A DNA stretch of 64,000 nucleotides from Vibrio proteolyticus NBRC 13287 (GTDB taxonomy: Bacteria; Pseudomonadota; Gammaproteobacteria; Enterobacterales; Vibrionaceae): contig NZ_BATJ01000002.1 of NCBI RefSeq assembly GCF_000467125.1, positions 62,001 to 126,000 of the forward strand. Reading direction: 5' to 3'. This document shows positions 20,446 through 29,903 of the stretch, one piece after another; position 1 is the stretch's first letter, and each line of letters begins with the position of its first letter. A program made the position numbers and the translations under genes. The notes below the pieces were generated by a model. That model did no database searches and had not been told where the DNA came from. It was given only the letters and a program-made list of their open reading frames with translations.

Positions 20446-21327
20446 ATGAATAAATGGCTATTGAGTGCGATATCGGCGGTATTGCTCGTAACGACGTCCA
20501 GCGTCAATGCGCAGGAGAAACGTTATGTCGCCACACCACAGCAGTCGAGCTGGAAAATGCTGGTGAATACGCCTCTGGAATGCCGTTTGGTACATCATAT
20601 TCCCAACTATGGTGACGCTCAGTTTTCTTCCCGTGCGAGTAAAAAAATCAACCTCGATTTCGAACTGAAAATGCGACGTCCGATGGGCGATACGCGTAAT
20701 GTCAGCCTGGTGTCGATGCCGCCGGCCTGGCGCCCTGGAGAAGGGGCGGAGCGGATCACTACCATTCAATTTTTTAAACAATTTGACGGATACATCGGTG
20801 GTCAGACCGCTTGGGGAATATTGGGTGAACTGGAACAAGGCCGCTACCCGACATTCAGTTACCAGGATTGGCAAAGCCGGGATCAGCGAATTGAAGTGGC
20901 GTTATCCTCGGTGTTGTTTCAGCAGCAGTACAACGTTTTTAGTGACTGCATTGCCAATCTGCTGCCCTACAGCTTTGAAGACATCGCTTTCACTATCTTG
21001 CATTACGATCGCTCAAGTGTGCAACTGAACAAAGCGTCGCAGAAACGTTTGGCTCAGATTGCCGAGTACATTCGCTACAATCAGGACATCGATTTGGTGC
21101 TAGTCTCGACCTATACCGATTCTGTTGATGGCAAGAGTGCCAGTCAGGCTCTATCCGAAAAGCGTGCAGAAGTGCTGCGGGATTACTTTAAGTCGATTGG
21201 CCTGCCAGAAGACCGGATTCAGGTACAAGGGTATGGCAAGCGCCGTCCGATCGCAGACAATGCTTCGCCGATTGGGAAAGACAAAAACCGTCGGGTGGTT
21301 ATTTCTCTTGGCCGCACTCAGGTGTAA
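20446..21327 (+). CDS. motY: Sodium-type flagellar motor protein MotY
   Basis: Component of the T ring of the polar Na+-driven flagellum, which stabilises PomA/PomB stators with MotX. A signal peptide ([22 protein letters not shown], about 22 residues) is followed by a vibrio-specific stator-binding domain. From about residue 190 comes an OmpA-like peptidoglycan-binding domain with [20 protein letters not shown] and [11 protein letters not shown]. Starting at the ATG at 20446 gives 293 aa, the length I recall for V. alginolyticus MotY. An upstream in-frame ATG at 20425 would put seven charged residues before the signal peptide and is less likely. Confidence 0.95.
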   Translation: MNKWLLSAISAVLLVTTSSVNAQEKRYVATPQQSSWKMLVNTPLECRLVHHIPNYGDAQFSSRASKKINLDFELKMRRPMGDTRNVSLVSMPPAWRPGEGAERITTIQFFKQFDGYIGGQTAWGILGELEQGRYPTFSYQDWQSRDQRIEVALSSVLFQQQYNVFSDCIANLLPYSFEDIAFTILHYDRSSVQLNKASQKRLAQIAEYIRYNQDIDLVLVSTYTDSVDGKSASQALSEKRAEVLRDYFKSIGLPEDRIQVQGYGKRRPIADNASPIGKDKNRRVVISLGRTQV

Positions 21328-21338
21328 TGTGGCGACAT

Positions 21339-21369
21339 AAACAGGTGGGGGAGCAGACCCGCCTGTTTA
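21339..21369. terminator. Bidirectional terminator between motY and the DUF2753-like gene
   Basis: AAACAGGTGGG pairs with CCCGCCTGTTT (one G-T wobble) around an eight- to nine-base loop. The hairpin overlaps the stop codon of the minus-strand gene. Confidence 0.75.
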
Positions 21370-21804
21370 ATTGAGTTTAAAACGGGCTATCTGGTTGCAA
21401 TTGGTGACCGAGTCAATGTCTTTTACCTGATGGGCAATCCGCGGATCCGGATGGCGTTTCATGAACTCAATCAACGCTTTTTTACAGCAACCTAAAGAGT
21501 CAATGAAGGCTTCGCAATTGGGGTTGTGGCATTGTGGCACCAACATCAGTACTTTCTCCGATGCCAGTTGCAGGTATTTTATTTCATAATGGTCGTCACC
21601 AATGGAGCGCCAGAATTGCGCCAGATTGTGACAGGAGATCACCGAAATCATCAGCCGTTCTTCCAGATCGATCTCTTCCTGTAAAGACAAGTGTTCACTC
21701 AGTGCTAATGCCTGTTGATAATGCAAAATACTGCGTAAGTGGTCCTGCTCACTCATCGCGGTATCGGCCAATAAAGTATGCTGTTCCCAATCGTGTATGC
21801 TCAT
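21367..21804 (-). CDS. Uncharacterised Fur-box-controlled protein, TPR-like, Cys-rich (DUF2753-like)
   Basis: A 145-aa cytoplasmic protein resembling the vibrio DUF2753 family. The function is unknown to me. Residues 10-85 look like two helix-turn-helix TPR-type units (HYQQALALSE; HYEIKYLQLASEKVL). The C-terminal third has cysteines at 92, 97, 106, 107 and 136, with C58 earlier; the cluster QCHNPNC...GCC could bind metal (inference). I use the ATG at 21804 because GGGAG is about seven bases upstream; the adjacent ATG at 21807 is too close to it. A perfect Fur box lies in the promoter spacer. The gene is cut off from gloA by a terminator, so it is probably transcribed alone and induced on iron starvation. 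Confidence 0.8.
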   Translation of the reverse strand: MSIHDWEQHTLLADTAMSEQDHLRSILHYQQALALSEHLSLQEEIDLEERLMISVISCHNLAQFWRSIGDDHYEIKYLQLASEKVLMLVPQCHNPNCEAFIDSLGCCKKALIEFMKRHPDPRIAHQVKDIDSVTNCNQIARFKLN

Positions 21805-21830
21805 CATTTTCTCCCATAGCACCAAACTAA

Positions 21831-21859
21831 AGATTAAATGATAATTATTATCATGTAAA
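21831..21859 (-). promoter_or_regulatory. Fur-regulated promoter (-35, Fur box in spacer, -10)
   Basis: On the minus strand TTTACA (21854-21859) and TAATCT (21831-21836) are separated by exactly 17 bases. The spacer contains the inverted repeat ATGATAATTATTATCAT (21838-21854), which includes a perfect 7-1-7 Fur box, TGATAATTATTATCA. Fur bound here would cover RNA polymerase's site. The start codon is 27 bases beyond the -10. Confidence 0.85.
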
Positions 21860-21868
21860 CGAAAAAAT

Positions 21869-21892
21869 AAAAGCGGTGACAGCACCGCTTTT
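21869..21892 (-). terminator. Terminator of the rsx-nth-gloA transcript
   Basis: AAAAGCGGTG, ACAG, CACCGCTTTT: a perfect 10-bp stem, nine bases past the gloA stop. On the minus strand it continues into ATTTTTTC. Confidence 0.88.
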
Positions 21893-21900
21893 CATGTGGT

Positions 21901-22317
21901 TTAACCTTCTAGGCCAGCGGACGCTTGTTTGTTCTGAATCAGCTCAATCATGTACCCGTCGAGGTCTTTCACAAACGCGATATGCGTGGTTCCGCCTTTT
22001 ACTGGGCCAGGCTCGCGGGTTACGTTACCACCGGCAGCTTTGATTGTGTCGCACGTGGTGTAGATGTCATCGACACCAATCGCTATGTGACCGAATGCAT
22101 TGCCCATGTCGTATTCTGAGGTGCCCCAGTTGTAAGTCAGTTCAATCACTGCGCCCTGAGACTCGTCACCATAACCCAGAAACGCCAGAGTGTATTCATA
22201 CTCTTTGTTTTCGTTGGTACGCAGTAACTGCATACCCATAACTTCAGTGTAAAACTGAATCGATTTGTCCAGATCACCCACGCGCAGCATGGTGTGAAGA
22301 ATGCGACCGTTTGCCAT
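21901..22317 (-). CDS. gloA: Lactoylglutathione lyase (glyoxalase I)
   Basis: Converts the methylglyoxal-glutathione hemithioacetal to S-lactoylglutathione. It is a 138-aa vicinal-oxygen-chelate protein with the metal ligands of the Ni-type enzyme in the expected places: H8 in [10 protein letters not shown], the glutamate of [10 protein letters not shown], the histidine of GHIAIGVDD and the glutamate of GYMIELIQ. It follows nth by nine bases on the same strand, so it is probably the last gene of the rsx operon. Confidence 0.96.
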   Translation of the reverse strand: MANGRILHTMLRVGDLDKSIQFYTEVMGMQLLRTNENKEYEYTLAFLGYGDESQGAVIELTYNWGTSEYDMGNAFGHIAIGVDDIYTTCDTIKAAGGNVTREPGPVKGGTTHIAFVKDLDGYMIELIQNKQASAGLEG

Positions 22318-22326
22318 AATTTGCTC

Positions 22327-22968
22327 CTAGCTTTCCGGATATACTTTGTCTTTAAATTCGCACAAGTCTTCGATAATGCAGCTTCCACAGCGTGGCTTGC
22401 GTGCCACACAGGTATAGCGACCGTGCAAGATGAGCCAGTGGTGCACATCCAGCTTAAACTCTTTAGGCACCACTTTCAGTAATTTCTGTTCGACCTCGTC
22501 AACGTTTTTCCCCATCGCAAATTTGGTGCGGTTTGACACGCGGTAGATGTGGGTGTCAACGGCAATCGTCGGCCAGCCAAACGCGGTGTTGAGCACAACG
22601 TTGGCGGTTTTGCGTCCCACGCCAGGCAGCGCTTCCAGGGCTGCCCGATCCTCTGGCACTTCGCCATGGTGTTTATCGAGCAGAATCCGGCAGGTTTTGA
22701 TGACGTTTTCCGCCTTGGAATTAAACAAGCCGATGGTCTTGATGTACTCTTTCACGCCATCTACGCCAAGGTCAAACATCGTCTGGGGTGTATTCGCGAC
22801 CGGGTAGAGTTTGTCGGTGGCTTTATTAACACTGACGTCCGTGGCCTGAGCGGATAATAACACCGCGATCAGCAGTTCGAACGGGCTACTCCAGTTCAGC
22901 TCTGTCTGCGGGTTAGGGTTGTTTTCCCGTAATCGCTCCAGGATCTGTATGCGTTTTTCTTTGTTCAT
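22327..22968 (-). CDS. nth: Endonuclease III
   Basis: DNA glycosylase/AP lyase for oxidised pyrimidines. Motifs seen are the helix-hairpin-helix LPGVGRKTANVVL with the catalytic lysine, the catalytic aspartate in AVDTHIYRVSNR, and the C-terminal [4Fe-4S] loop with spacing C-x6-C-x2-C-x5-C (CVARKPRCGSCIIEDLC). It is 213 aa. It lies downstream of rsxE, as in E. coli (rsxABCDGE-nth). Confidence 0.97.
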   Translation of the reverse strand: MNKEKRIQILERLRENNPNPQTELNWSSPFELLIAVLLSAQATDVSVNKATDKLYPVANTPQTMFDLGVDGVKEYIKTIGLFNSKAENVIKTCRILLDKHHGEVPEDRAALEALPGVGRKTANVVLNTAFGWPTIAVDTHIYRVSNRTKFAMGKNVDEVEQKLLKVVPKEFKLDVHHWLILHGRYTCVARKPRCGSCIIEDLCEFKDKVYPES

Positions 22969-22990
22969 TTTAAGGCTGCTTCCAATGGAT

Positions 22991-23016
22991 AAACACCAGA
23001 CGCTGGCCTGGTGTTT
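22991..23016 (-). terminator. Hairpin between rsxE and nth
   Basis: AAACACCAG pairs with CTGGTGTTT around an eight-base loop, eight bases past the rsxE stop. The T run on the minus strand is short (TTTATCC), so it may only attenuate, or protect the upstream mRNA. Confidence 0.5.
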
Positions 23017-23023
23017 TATTGTT

Positions 23024-23713
23024 TTAATTCGTGACGCGGACGCGTTCTATCGCAGGCTTTTCCTGCTTAGGCTGTCGGGCGGCTAACTGTTTGTCGATGA
23101 TGTTTTTCAGTGCGATAAGAAAGCCGACGCCAATAAATGCGCCTGGTGGCAGCAGCGCGAGCAGGAAGCTGCTGTCGACGTGGAAGACTTCGATACGCAA
23201 CACTTTTGCCCACTCTCCAAGCAGCAGATCTGCGCCGTCAAACAGGGTGCCGTTGCCGATAATTTCGCGCAGCGCGCCCAACACCACCAGCACGGAAGTC
23301 ATGCCAAGTCCCATCCAGAAACCATCCTGAGCCGCTGGAAGGACGTCATTTTTGGACGCAAACGCTTCGGCGCGACCGATAATGATGCAGTTGGTCACGA
23401 TCAGAGGAATAAAGATACCCAGTGACAAATATAAGCCGTAGGCGTAAGCGTTCATCAGCAGTTGAACACAGGTGACCAACGACGCAATGATCATTACGAA
23501 GACCGGAATACGGACCTCTTTAGGGACGTGGTGGCGAACCAAAGAGACCGTCACATTCGAGCCGACCAACACCAGCAGCGTTGCAATGCCCAGTCCGAGT
23601 GCATTCGTGATGGTCGACGAAACCGCAAGCAACGGACACAGACCAAGCAGTTGCACCAGGGCCGGGTTGTTGTCCCACATGCCATTCTTGATCAGCGTTT
23701 TATGTTCACTCAT
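23024..23713 (-). CDS. rsxE: Rsx/Rnf electron transport complex subunit E
   Basis: Integral membrane subunit of the Rnf-type complex that couples ferredoxin-NAD redox chemistry to ion transport. In E. coli, Rsx keeps SoxR reduced. It has about six hydrophobic helices with charged loops and resembles RsxA and NqrD/E. I start at the ATG at 23713 ([16 protein letters not shown]), five bases after GGAGG. The GTG four codons upstream would overlap that site. It overlaps the 3' end of rsxG by eight bases. Confidence 0.95.
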   Translation of the reverse strand: MSEHKTLIKNGMWDNNPALVQLLGLCPLLAVSSTITNALGLGIATLLVLVGSNVTVSLVRHHVPKEVRIPVFVMIIASLVTCVQLLMNAYAYGLYLSLGIFIPLIVTNCIIIGRAEAFASKNDVLPAAQDGFWMGLGMTSVLVVLGALREIIGNGTLFDGADLLLGEWAKVLRIEVFHVDSSFLLALLPPGAFIGVGFLIALKNIIDKQLAARQPKQEKPAIERVRVTN

Positions 23714-24341
23714 CGTTGCCTCCACAGGTCAGGGGTTGTGCGAGGATCGCATCCTGATTTTGTGCGACGAAGATGGCGGTTTTCTTAACGGCTTTGACCA
23801 CCGCACGCGGAGTGATCGTCGCGCCGGTAAACTGGTCAAATTGTCCGCCATCTTTACGCACCTTCCAACTGGCTTCGTTTTGCGGGGTAACCTGTTTCCC
23901 GGTAAAACTGGTGATCCAGTCGGATATTCTGAGATCAATTTTGTCACCCAGCCCCGGCGTTTCTTGATGCGCCAGCACCCGAGTGCCAGTGATGGTGCCA
24001 TCGTGCCTAATACCGACGATCAGTTTGATGGCACCGTTGTAGCCGTCTGGCGCGATGGTTTCAATCGCCATTGCACTAGGCTCACCGGCAAGCCGCGCAA
24101 TATACACCGGCATGGTTTCAGTTGTACCAAGCGCCGGGTCGCGCACCAGAGTACAGGAACGGTACAAGTCGTTGTCGTGCAGCGATGTGGGCACCACTTG
24201 ATTGAGTACCGATAACAGCTGTGCTTGTTCCTGAACCTCAATTCTGTCTTTAGTCAGATATTGGGTCAATGCTACCAACCCGGTCGACAAGCAGGCAAAG
24301 ACGGCGAGTGTCAGGCCATTATTACGAATTGCAGTTAACAT
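23706..24341 (-). CDS. rsxG: Rsx/Rnf electron transport complex subunit G
   Basis: Membrane-anchored flavoprotein subunit. One N-terminal transmembrane helix (about 10-28, [16 protein letters not shown]) is followed by a periplasmic FMN-binding domain. [12 protein letters not shown] supplies the threonine of the SGAT/TGAT motif to which FMN is covalently attached in RnfG/NqrC. The start is the ATG at 24341 with AGGAGTG just upstream; the open frame extends 20 codons further without support. It is 211 aa. Confidence 0.95.
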   Translation of the reverse strand: MLTAIRNNGLTLAVFACLSTGLVALTQYLTKDRIEVQEQAQLLSVLNQVVPTSLHDNDLYRSCTLVRDPALGTTETMPVYIARLAGEPSAMAIETIAPDGYNGAIKLIVGIRHDGTITGTRVLAHQETPGLGDKIDLRISDWITSFTGKQVTPQNEASWKVRKDGGQFDQFTGATITPRAVVKAVKKTAIFVAQNQDAILAQPLTCGGNDE

Positions 24342-24349
24342 AACACTCC

Positions 24350-25396
24350 TTAATGCCCATAAGTTCGAGGCTTGGTGTAGTAATCGATCAGCGGCACACA
24401 CATATTAGCCAGCAAAACAGCAAACGCCACGCCATCCGGGAAACCTCCCCAACTGCGAATGATCACCATCAGCGCGCCGATAAACGCCCCATAAATCAGT
24501 CGGCCTTTCATCGTGGTGGACGCCGACACCGGATCAGTGGCAATAAAGAATGCCCCTAGCATGGTCGCGCCCGATAGCAAATGGATGAGTGGCGAGGCTG
24601 TTTCACCCGGGGTTACAATCATCAACAAGCCACTGGTGAATAGCAGGCCACACAGGACGCTGACCGGAATATGCCAGTTGATCACTCGCAGCTTTATCAG
24701 TGCCAATCCACCTGCAAGATAAGCCAGATTAACCCATTCCCAGCCGACGCCCGCCAGTCCGCCAAACTGAGGTTGCTGCATGGCTTCGAAAGGTGTTTTT
24801 CCTGTGGTGAGAGCGGTTTTGAATGCGTCCAGTGGCGTTGCCATAGTGACACCATCGATGCCGGCTCGGACCTGCTGCAGGGATAACCCCTCAATATTGA
24901 AACCGGTAAAGATCAGATGCAGTGCGTCGCCGAACGTCAGAGGTGTCTCCTGCAAGGTGGCTGGCGAAAGCCAACTGGTCATCTGCACTGGGAAGGATAT
25001 CAGCAGTACCACGTAGGCTACCATGGCAGGGTTAAAGGGGTTCTGACCGATACCGCCGTACAGCTGTTTGGCGATCACTATCGCGAAAATCAGACCAATA
25101 GTAACAATCCACCATGGCGACAGTGGCGGAATTGCGACGGCCAGTAACCAAGCGGTGACCAGTGCGCTATTGTCGCGCAGCGCTGACATTGGTGGTCGCT
25201 TGCGCAGTAACATGACCATTGCTTCTAAACTTAGGGCGATGACAATGGCAAGAATCAACTGGATGAGAGTACCCCAACCAAAGAAATACGTTTGAGCGAC
25301 CAGACCGGGCAGTGCACAGACGGCAACCCACTTCATTAAGTCTGGGGTGCTTCGACGACTGTGTGCGTGGGGAGAGCTGGCTATGAAGAACGACAC
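24350..25396 (-). CDS. rsxD: Rsx/Rnf electron transport complex subunit D
   Basis: Polytopic membrane subunit (348 aa, 8-10 helices), relative of Nqr[21 protein letters not shown] contains the SGAT motif for covalent FMN. The GTG start shares one base with the rsxC stop (TAGTG), so translation is coupled. Eight bases separate it from rsxG. Confidence 0.96.
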   Translation of the reverse strand: MSFFIASSPHAHSRRSTPDLMKWVAVCALPGLVAQTYFFGWGTLIQLILAIVIALSLEAMVMLLRKRPPMSALRDNSALVTAWLLAVAIPPLSPWWIVTIGLIFAIVIAKQLYGGIGQNPFNPAMVAYVVLLISFPVQMTSWLSPATLQETPLTFGDALHLIFTGFNIEGLSLQQVRAGIDGVTMATPLDAFKTALTTGKTPFEAMQQPQFGGLAGVGWEWVNLAYLAGGLALIKLRVINWHIPVSVLCGLLFTSGLLMIVTPGETASPLIHLLSGATMLGAFFIATDPVSASTTMKGRLIYGAFIGALMVIIRSWGGFPDGVAFAVLLANMCVPLIDYYTKPRTYGH

Positions 25397-27852
25397 TACT
25401 CTTTCTCCTCAGAATCTTGTGCTGGTTTGGCTTGTTGTTCTTGGGCGGCTTTACGGGCCTTGGCTCGAGCAATGGCAGCGGCAACGGCGGCCTTTTTCGG
25501 ATCGCTGTCGTCATTCGATGACGATGCGCTTTCCGGCTCCGCTTGGGGCTCAGAGGCCTCAGCAGCCGCTTTGCGGGCTTTGGCGCGAGCGATGGCAGCG
25601 GCAACGGCGGCCTTTTTCGGATCGCTGTCGTCATTCGATGGCGATGCGGTGTCCGGCTCCGATCGGGTTTCAGAGTCCTGTGCAGCCGCTTTGCGGGCTT
25701 TGGCGCGAGCAATGGCAGCGGCAACGGCGGCCTTTTTCGGATCGCTGTCGTCATTCGATGGCGATGCGGTGTCCGGCTCCGCTTGGGTTTCAGTGGCCTG
25801 TGCAGCCGCTTTGCGCGCTTTGGCGCGAGCGATGGCAGCGGCAACGGCGGCTTTTTTCGGATCGCTGTCGTCATGCGATGGTGATGTGGTGTCCGGCTCC
25901 GCTTGGGTTTCGGTGGCCTCTGCAGCCGCTTTGCGCGCTTTGGCGCGAGCAATGGCGGCCGCGACTGAGGCTTTTTTCGCATCCGCGTCACCGGATTGTG
26001 AAGCTACGGAAGAGTCAGGCTCGGCGTTTGCTTCGCTGGCTTGGGCGGCTTTGCGTGCTTTAGCGCGAGCAACCGCAGCGGCAACTGCCGCATTTTTTGA
26101 CTCACCGTCAGACGCCGCATCGCTGGTGGTGTCCTGGTTGGCTTTTTGTGCTTTGCGCTCCCGGGCCTGGCGCTTGCGCTCTTCGCGCAGCTTGGCCATA
26201 TCAGAGTTGTCTGGCTCGCTATCACCCGCCTGCATTGCCTGGGCTTGCTTGGCCTTAGCTTTGGCAACCGCAGCGGCGACGGCCGGTTTAACAACCGGGG
26301 TATCGGCAGTGGTTGCCGCGTCTTTTTGTGCTTTGACTCTGGCGATCGCGGCCGCGACTGCGTCATCACCGCCAGATTGCTTCATCTCTTTGCGACGATC
26401 ATCTGCGGCTTTCTTAAAGCGGTTTTCCCGCTCCGCCTTATCCCGCTCCATACGCGCTTTTTTGTCTTCAAAACGCTGTTTGGCACGTTCGGCGGCTTCG
26501 GCTTCTTCTTTTCGTGCCCAGATTTCGGCCTTGGCTTGGCGATAATACTGTACCAGTGGAATTTCACTTGGGCACACATAAGCACAAGCACCACACTCAA
26601 TACAATCTTTGAGATTCAGCTCTTCGCACTTTTCGTATTCTTCGGCCTTGGCGTGCCATAGCATTTGCTGAGGCAGCAGAGACGCCGGACAAGCGTCAGC
26701 ACACTGACCGCAGCGGATACACGCCATTTCGTATTGTTCTGCAACGATTTCACGTCGCTTGGGTGCCAGAATGCAGTTGGTGATCTTTGTGATGGGTACG
26801 TTGCTGTGTGGCAGGGTAAAGCCCATCAATGACCCGCCCATGATCAGGCGTGGCAGCTTTTTGTCGGCTTTATAACCAAACTCTGTCAACAGGGCTTCAA
26901 CCGGGGTGCCGAGCAGAGCCCATACGTTGCGCGGTTGCTTAAACGTGTTGCCCGTGAGTGTGACGACACGTCGAACCAGTGGTTCATCATCGATCACCGC
27001 ACGTTTGATCGCCTGCATAGATCCCACGTTCTGGACGATAACGCCAATATCGGCGGAGTGTTTGCCGCTGGGGACTTCGAGATTGGTCAGCAGCTTGATC
27101 AACTGCTTGGCGCCACCGGACGGGTATTTGGTCGGCACAACGCGGATGACTATATCTTTGTCAGCAGAAGCGTCCTGCAGCGCTTTTAATGCCTGCGGTT
27201 TGTTGTCTTCTATCCCGATGATGGTTAACTTCGGTTTCAGGATATGTTCCACCACTTCGATTCCGGCGATCACCTCGTCGGCATGGTGGCGCATCAACAT
27301 GTCGTCTGCCGTAATGTAGGGTTCACACTCGGCTGCGTTGATGATCAGAACCTCTGTGCGCTGTTGACCTGACTGGATTTTCTTTGCCGCAGGGAAACCC
27401 GCGCCACCTAGACCTGCAATACCGGCACGGCGGATAATTTCAATCAGTTCTTCTGGCGTTTCATCGCGATAATCCGGACGTGGTGTCTGTTCGCGCCAGC
27501 GATCTTCACCATCTGGCTGAATGACAATACACAGTTCACTCAAGCCTGACGGATGTGCCGTGGTGCGCGGTTCGATCGCGCTGATGGTGCCTGACGTCGG
27601 GGCATGAACCGGAAGCATAAAGCTGGTGCTAAAGTGGGTCAGTGGCTGGCCTTTCAGAACATGGTCGCCAACAGACACCAGTAACTGGCCCGGCTTGCCG
27701 ATGTGTTGTTTAACTGGCAGGACAATTTCAGTGGGCAGACTGGCTTCCACCAAAGGGTGTTTTGTGGATTGGGCTTTGTTTTCCGGCGGATGAACACCAC
27801 CAGGAAAATCCCACAGTGCGCCGGATTTAATTTGTTCGATTAATGACAACAT
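25396..27852 (-). CDS. rsxC: Rsx/Rnf electron transport complex subunit C with repetitive tail
   Basis: Peripheral subunit that binds NADH and FMN. The core (about 1-450) has the RnfC N-terminal domain, the SLBB-type region and two 4Fe-4S motifs ([12 protein letters not shown] and [12 protein letters not shown]). From about residue 450 to 818 the protein becomes a charged, coiled-coil-prone alanine/lysine/arginine-rich tail. Its last part is built from 40-residue repeats of the [16 protein letters not shown] type joined by acidic Ser/Asp linkers. E. coli RsxC also has an Ala-rich tail but is shorter (740 aa). It is the third gene of the operon, nine bases after rsxB. Confidence 0.96.
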   Translation of the reverse strand: MLSLIEQIKSGALWDFPGGVHPPENKAQSTKHPLVEASLPTEIVLPVKQHIGKPGQLLVSVGDHVLKGQPLTHFSTSFMLPVHAPTSGTISAIEPRTTAHPSGLSELCIVIQPDGEDRWREQTPRPDYRDETPEELIEIIRRAGIAGLGGAGFPAAKKIQSGQQRTEVLIINAAECEPYITADDMLMRHHADEVIAGIEVVEHILKPKLTIIGIEDNKPQALKALQDASADKDIVIRVVPTKYPSGGAKQLIKLLTNLEVPSGKHSADIGVIVQNVGSMQAIKRAVIDDEPLVRRVVTLTGNTFKQPRNVWALLGTPVEALLTEFGYKADKKLPRLIMGGSLMGFTLPHSNVPITKITNCILAPKRREIVAEQYEMACIRCGQCADACPASLLPQQMLWHAKAEEYEKCEELNLKDCIECGACAYVCPSEIPLVQYYRQAKAEIWARKEEAEAAERAKQRFEDKKARMERDKAERENRFKKAADDRRKEMKQSGGDDAVAAAIARVKAQKDAATTADTPVVKPAVAAAVAKAKAKQAQAMQAGDSEPDNSDMAKLREERKRQARERKAQKANQDTTSDAASDGESKNAAVAAAVARAKARKAAQASEANAEPDSSVASQSGDADAKKASVAAAIARAKARKAAAEATETQAEPDTTSPSHDDSDPKKAAVAAAIARAKARKAAAQATETQAEPDTASPSNDDSDPKKAAVAAAIARAKARKAAAQDSETRSEPDTASPSNDDSDPKKAAVAAAIARAKARKAAAEASEPQAEPESASSSNDDSDPKKAAVAAAIARAKARKAAQEQQAKPAQDSEEKE
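25441..26100. repeat. 120-bp tandem repeat array in the 3' part of rsxC
   Basis: Five and a half near-identical units recur with an exact 120-base period (40 codons). The block containing GCGCGAGCAATGGCAGCGGC recurs at about 25468, 25588, 25708, 25828, 25948 and 26068. The three units nearest the 3' end of rsxC differ at only a few bases; units nearer the core are more diverged. The period preserves the reading frame, so unit gain or loss would keep the protein intact. Confidence 0.95.
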
Positions 27853-27860
27853 ACCAGTCC

Positions 27861-28442
27861 TTAACTCACTTTCTTCTGCTTATCTGCAGAATCGGTAATA
27901 TCAACGACAGGAATGGCGTTCAGTTGCCATTTCCAGGTATCCGTGGTCGTTTCAACCGGAATCATTTCAATACAGTCAGTCGGGCAGGGCGCCACGCACA
28001 AATCACAGCCGGTACATTCATCCTTAATGACGGTGTGTAGGGCTTTCGTCCCACCGACAATTGCGTCAACCGGACAAGCTTGAATACATTTGGTGCAGCC
28101 GATACACATATCTTCATGGATAAAGGCAACTTTCTTCACATCATCAAGTTCGTGCGCTGATTCCTGGACCTCAACGCCCATCAGATCGGCCAGTTTCTCG
28201 ATCGTCGCCTGACCGCCAGGCGGGCATTTATTGATGTCATCTCCATTGGCGATTGCTTCGGCATACGGACGACAGCCGGGATAACCACATTGACCACATT
28301 GAGTTTGAGGAAGGATGCTGTCGATCTGATCGACGATCGGATCGGCTTCCACTTTAAAGCGCACGGACGCAAAGCCGAGGATGGCGCCAAATACGGCCGC
28401 CAGCACAGCGAGTACAATAACGGCTATCAGGATGGTACTCAT
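27861..28442 (-). CDS. rsxB: Rsx/Rnf electron transport complex subunit B
   Basis: Ferredoxin-like subunit. It has an N-terminal membrane anchor (about 5-25), then a four-cysteine cluster region (CGQCGYPGC and the later CPPGG), then two classical 4Fe-4S motifs ([14 protein letters not shown] and [14 protein letters not shown]). It is 193 aa. Its ATG shares one base with the rsxA stop (TAATG). Confidence 0.97.
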   Translation of the reverse strand: MSTILIAVIVLAVLAAVFGAILGFASVRFKVEADPIVDQIDSILPQTQCGQCGYPGCRPYAEAIANGDDINKCPPGGQATIEKLADLMGVEVQESAHELDDVKKVAFIHEDMCIGCTKCIQACPVDAIVGGTKALHTVIKDECTGCDLCVAPCPTDCIEMIPVETTTDTWKWQLNAIPVVDITDSADKQKKVS

Positions 28443-29023
28443 TACAATTTCACCAACCCGGTAAAGCCCATAAATGCCAGAGACATCAGGCCAGCGGTGA
28501 TCATAGCAATTGACGCACCTTTAAATGGTGCTGGCACATCAGAAACGGTGATGCGCTCACGCATAGAAGCGAACAGAATCAGAACCAGAGAGAACCCCAC
28601 AGCGGCGCCGAAACCATAAATGATCGATTCTATGAAGTTGTGATTTTCGTTGATGTTTAACAACGCGACCCCTAATACGGCACAGTTAGTGGTGATTAGG
28701 GGGAGGAATATCCCCAGCAGCCGATAGAGGGTTGGACTGGTTTTGTGAACCACCATTTCGGTGAACTGAACGACGACCGCAATCACCAGAATGAAACTCA
28801 TGGTACGCAGATACTGGATACCGAGCGGGGTCAGAATATAGGTTTCAACCAAATAGGCGCACACGGAGGCGAGGGTTAGCACAAAGGTTGTTGCTAACCC
28901 CATACCAATAGCAGTTTCCAGTTTTTTGGAAACCCCCATAAACGGACATAAGCCCAAGAACTTCACCAGTACAAAGTTGTTCACCAGCACAGTGCCAATC
29001 AACAACAAAATATATTCGGTCAT
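28442..29023 (-). CDS. rsxA: Rsx/Rnf electron transport complex subunit A
   Basis: First gene of the operon. A six-helix membrane protein of 193 aa starting [20 protein letters not shown], as in E. coli. Together with RsxE it forms the membrane core that holds an Fe-S site. The operon order rsxA-B-C-D-G-E-nth-gloA is colinear on the minus strand with tight spacing, so I infer one transcript from a promoter in the 220 bases upstream. Confidence 0.97.
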   Translation of the reverse strand: MTEYILLLIGTVLVNNFVLVKFLGLCPFMGVSKKLETAIGMGLATTFVLTLASVCAYLVETYILTPLGIQYLRTMSFILVIAVVVQFTEMVVHKTSPTLYRLLGIFLPLITTNCAVLGVALLNINENHNFIESIIYGFGAAVGFSLVLILFASMRERITVSDVPAPFKGASIAMITAGLMSLAFMGFTGLVKL

Positions 29024-29246
29024 AATTATTTAGATTAGAAATTCCGATCCCAACATTATCCTGTTTTGTGACCTCAATAACAACCAAGGAAAGTTAAGGT
29101 TATACGCTATTGATGAAAAATTATACGCAATGAATGACGATTTGGCCGCTTGAGCCTCGGAAGTAAGAGAGAATCACCCGACATGCCACACCAAGTGACA
29201 TCAATATCAGAATAGAACCCTGAGAGAAGCGGGGAAATAAAACGAG

Positions 29247-29273
29247 AAAGGCCCGGTCAATGACCGGGCCTTT
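29247..29273 (-). terminator. Terminator of tRNA-Asn
   Basis: AAAGGCCCGGTC, AAT, GACCGGGCCTTT: a 12-bp perfect stem seven bases past the tRNA 3' end. On the minus strand it is followed by CTCGTTTT. Confidence 0.88.
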
Positions 29274-29279
29274 GGAATT

Positions 29280-29355
29280 TGGCTCCCCCTGCGGGACTCG
29301 AACCTGCGACATACGGATTAACAGTCCGCCGTTCTACCAACTGAACTAAGGGGGA
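29280..29355 (-). tRNA. tRNA-Asn (GUU anticodon)
   Basis: A 76-base cloverleaf with encoded CCA. The acceptor stem TCCCCCT pairs with AGGGGGA and the discriminator is G. The D-arm contains AGTTCAGTTGGTAGA. The anticodon GTT is at 29320-29322, within GGACTGTTAATCC. The T-arm has GGTTCGAGTCC. Apart from stem changes it is nearly identical to E. coli tRNA-Asn. Confidence 0.97.
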
Positions 29356-29374
29356 ATTGCGTTAAGCGGGGCGA

Positions 29375-29403
29375 ATGTTATCGGTCGCTGGATCGCTTGT
29401 CAA
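29375..29403 (-). promoter_or_regulatory. Promoter of tRNA-Asn
   Basis: On the minus strand TTGACA (29398-29403), a 17-base spacer and TAACAT (29375-29380) are followed by the GC-rich discriminator TCGCCCCGC. This is a strong sigma-70 promoter of the stringently controlled stable-RNA type, about 20 bases before the mature 5' end. Confidence 0.85.
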
Positions 29404-29487
29404 CACCAAGTCGAGGAAATAAATATATTTTTTATCAAAAAAAGGCTTTACTTTCCTGTATGCCTTAACTTCTCTGGGCTTGGTTTA

Positions 29488-29512
29488 CTTATCCACTAAA
29501 ATTGTGGATAAG
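29488..29512. promoter_or_regulatory. Inverted pair of DnaA-type boxes
   Basis: CTTATCCAC, seven bases, GTGGATAAG. The right half gives a perfect DnaA box on the minus strand (TTATCCACA); the left half is TTATCCACT, one mismatch. Binding is inferred. Confidence 0.55.
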
Positions 29513-29846
29513 TGTGTTAATGTAACTTGAGCAACTCGGGTTGGCTCAGATTATAGAGTTTTGACTTTATAATTTACAATGTGGGTTTTTGTTTTAATTA
29601 ATTGATTTTGTTGGGTTATATTGAGTTATTCAGGTTGTGAGTCGTTTGGCTGGTGCGTAAAAATAACTTTTCTATTTGTCATTAAATTGTCAATTTGGGG
29701 AAAAGCTGTGTATGAAAAATGAGACAGTAAGTGCCAGGCGGCTCGGTGAGGGCGAACGATAATATCAGAGTCAATGGTGAGATACCAGCGATCAAACCAT
29801 GGTTTTTGTGTCGTTTATAGAAGAAATTTCTGTCTGGCTCTTGCGG

Positions 29847-29862
29847 GTGTATATACATACAG
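29847..29862 (+). promoter_or_regulatory. LexA (SOS) box of uvrB
   Basis: GTGTATATACATACAG fits the CTGT-N8-ACAG consensus with one mismatch in the outer bases and the usual alternating AT centre. It is 41 bases before uvrB, a known SOS gene in E. coli. Confidence 0.7.
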
Positions 29863-29903
29863 TCAAAATAGAACATCACTGACGGGATAGGGTAACGAGA
29901 GAT

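Larger units (their letters stand above)
29404..29903. other. AT-rich intergenic region upstream of uvrB
   Basis: About 500 bases with no convincing gene. It contains a DnaA-like inverted pair (29488-29512) and a LexA-like box (29847-29862), listed separately. The rest is A/T-rich with no strong hairpin. Confidence 0.6.

Noticed and set aside
25361..26545. Long open frames (394 and 238 codons) on the plus strand opposite rsxC, plus a 274-codon frame on the minus strand
   Set aside because: They arise from the GC-rich 120-bp repeat, which lacks stops in several frames. The products are low-complexity and there is no ribosome site. rsxC has the conserved domains.
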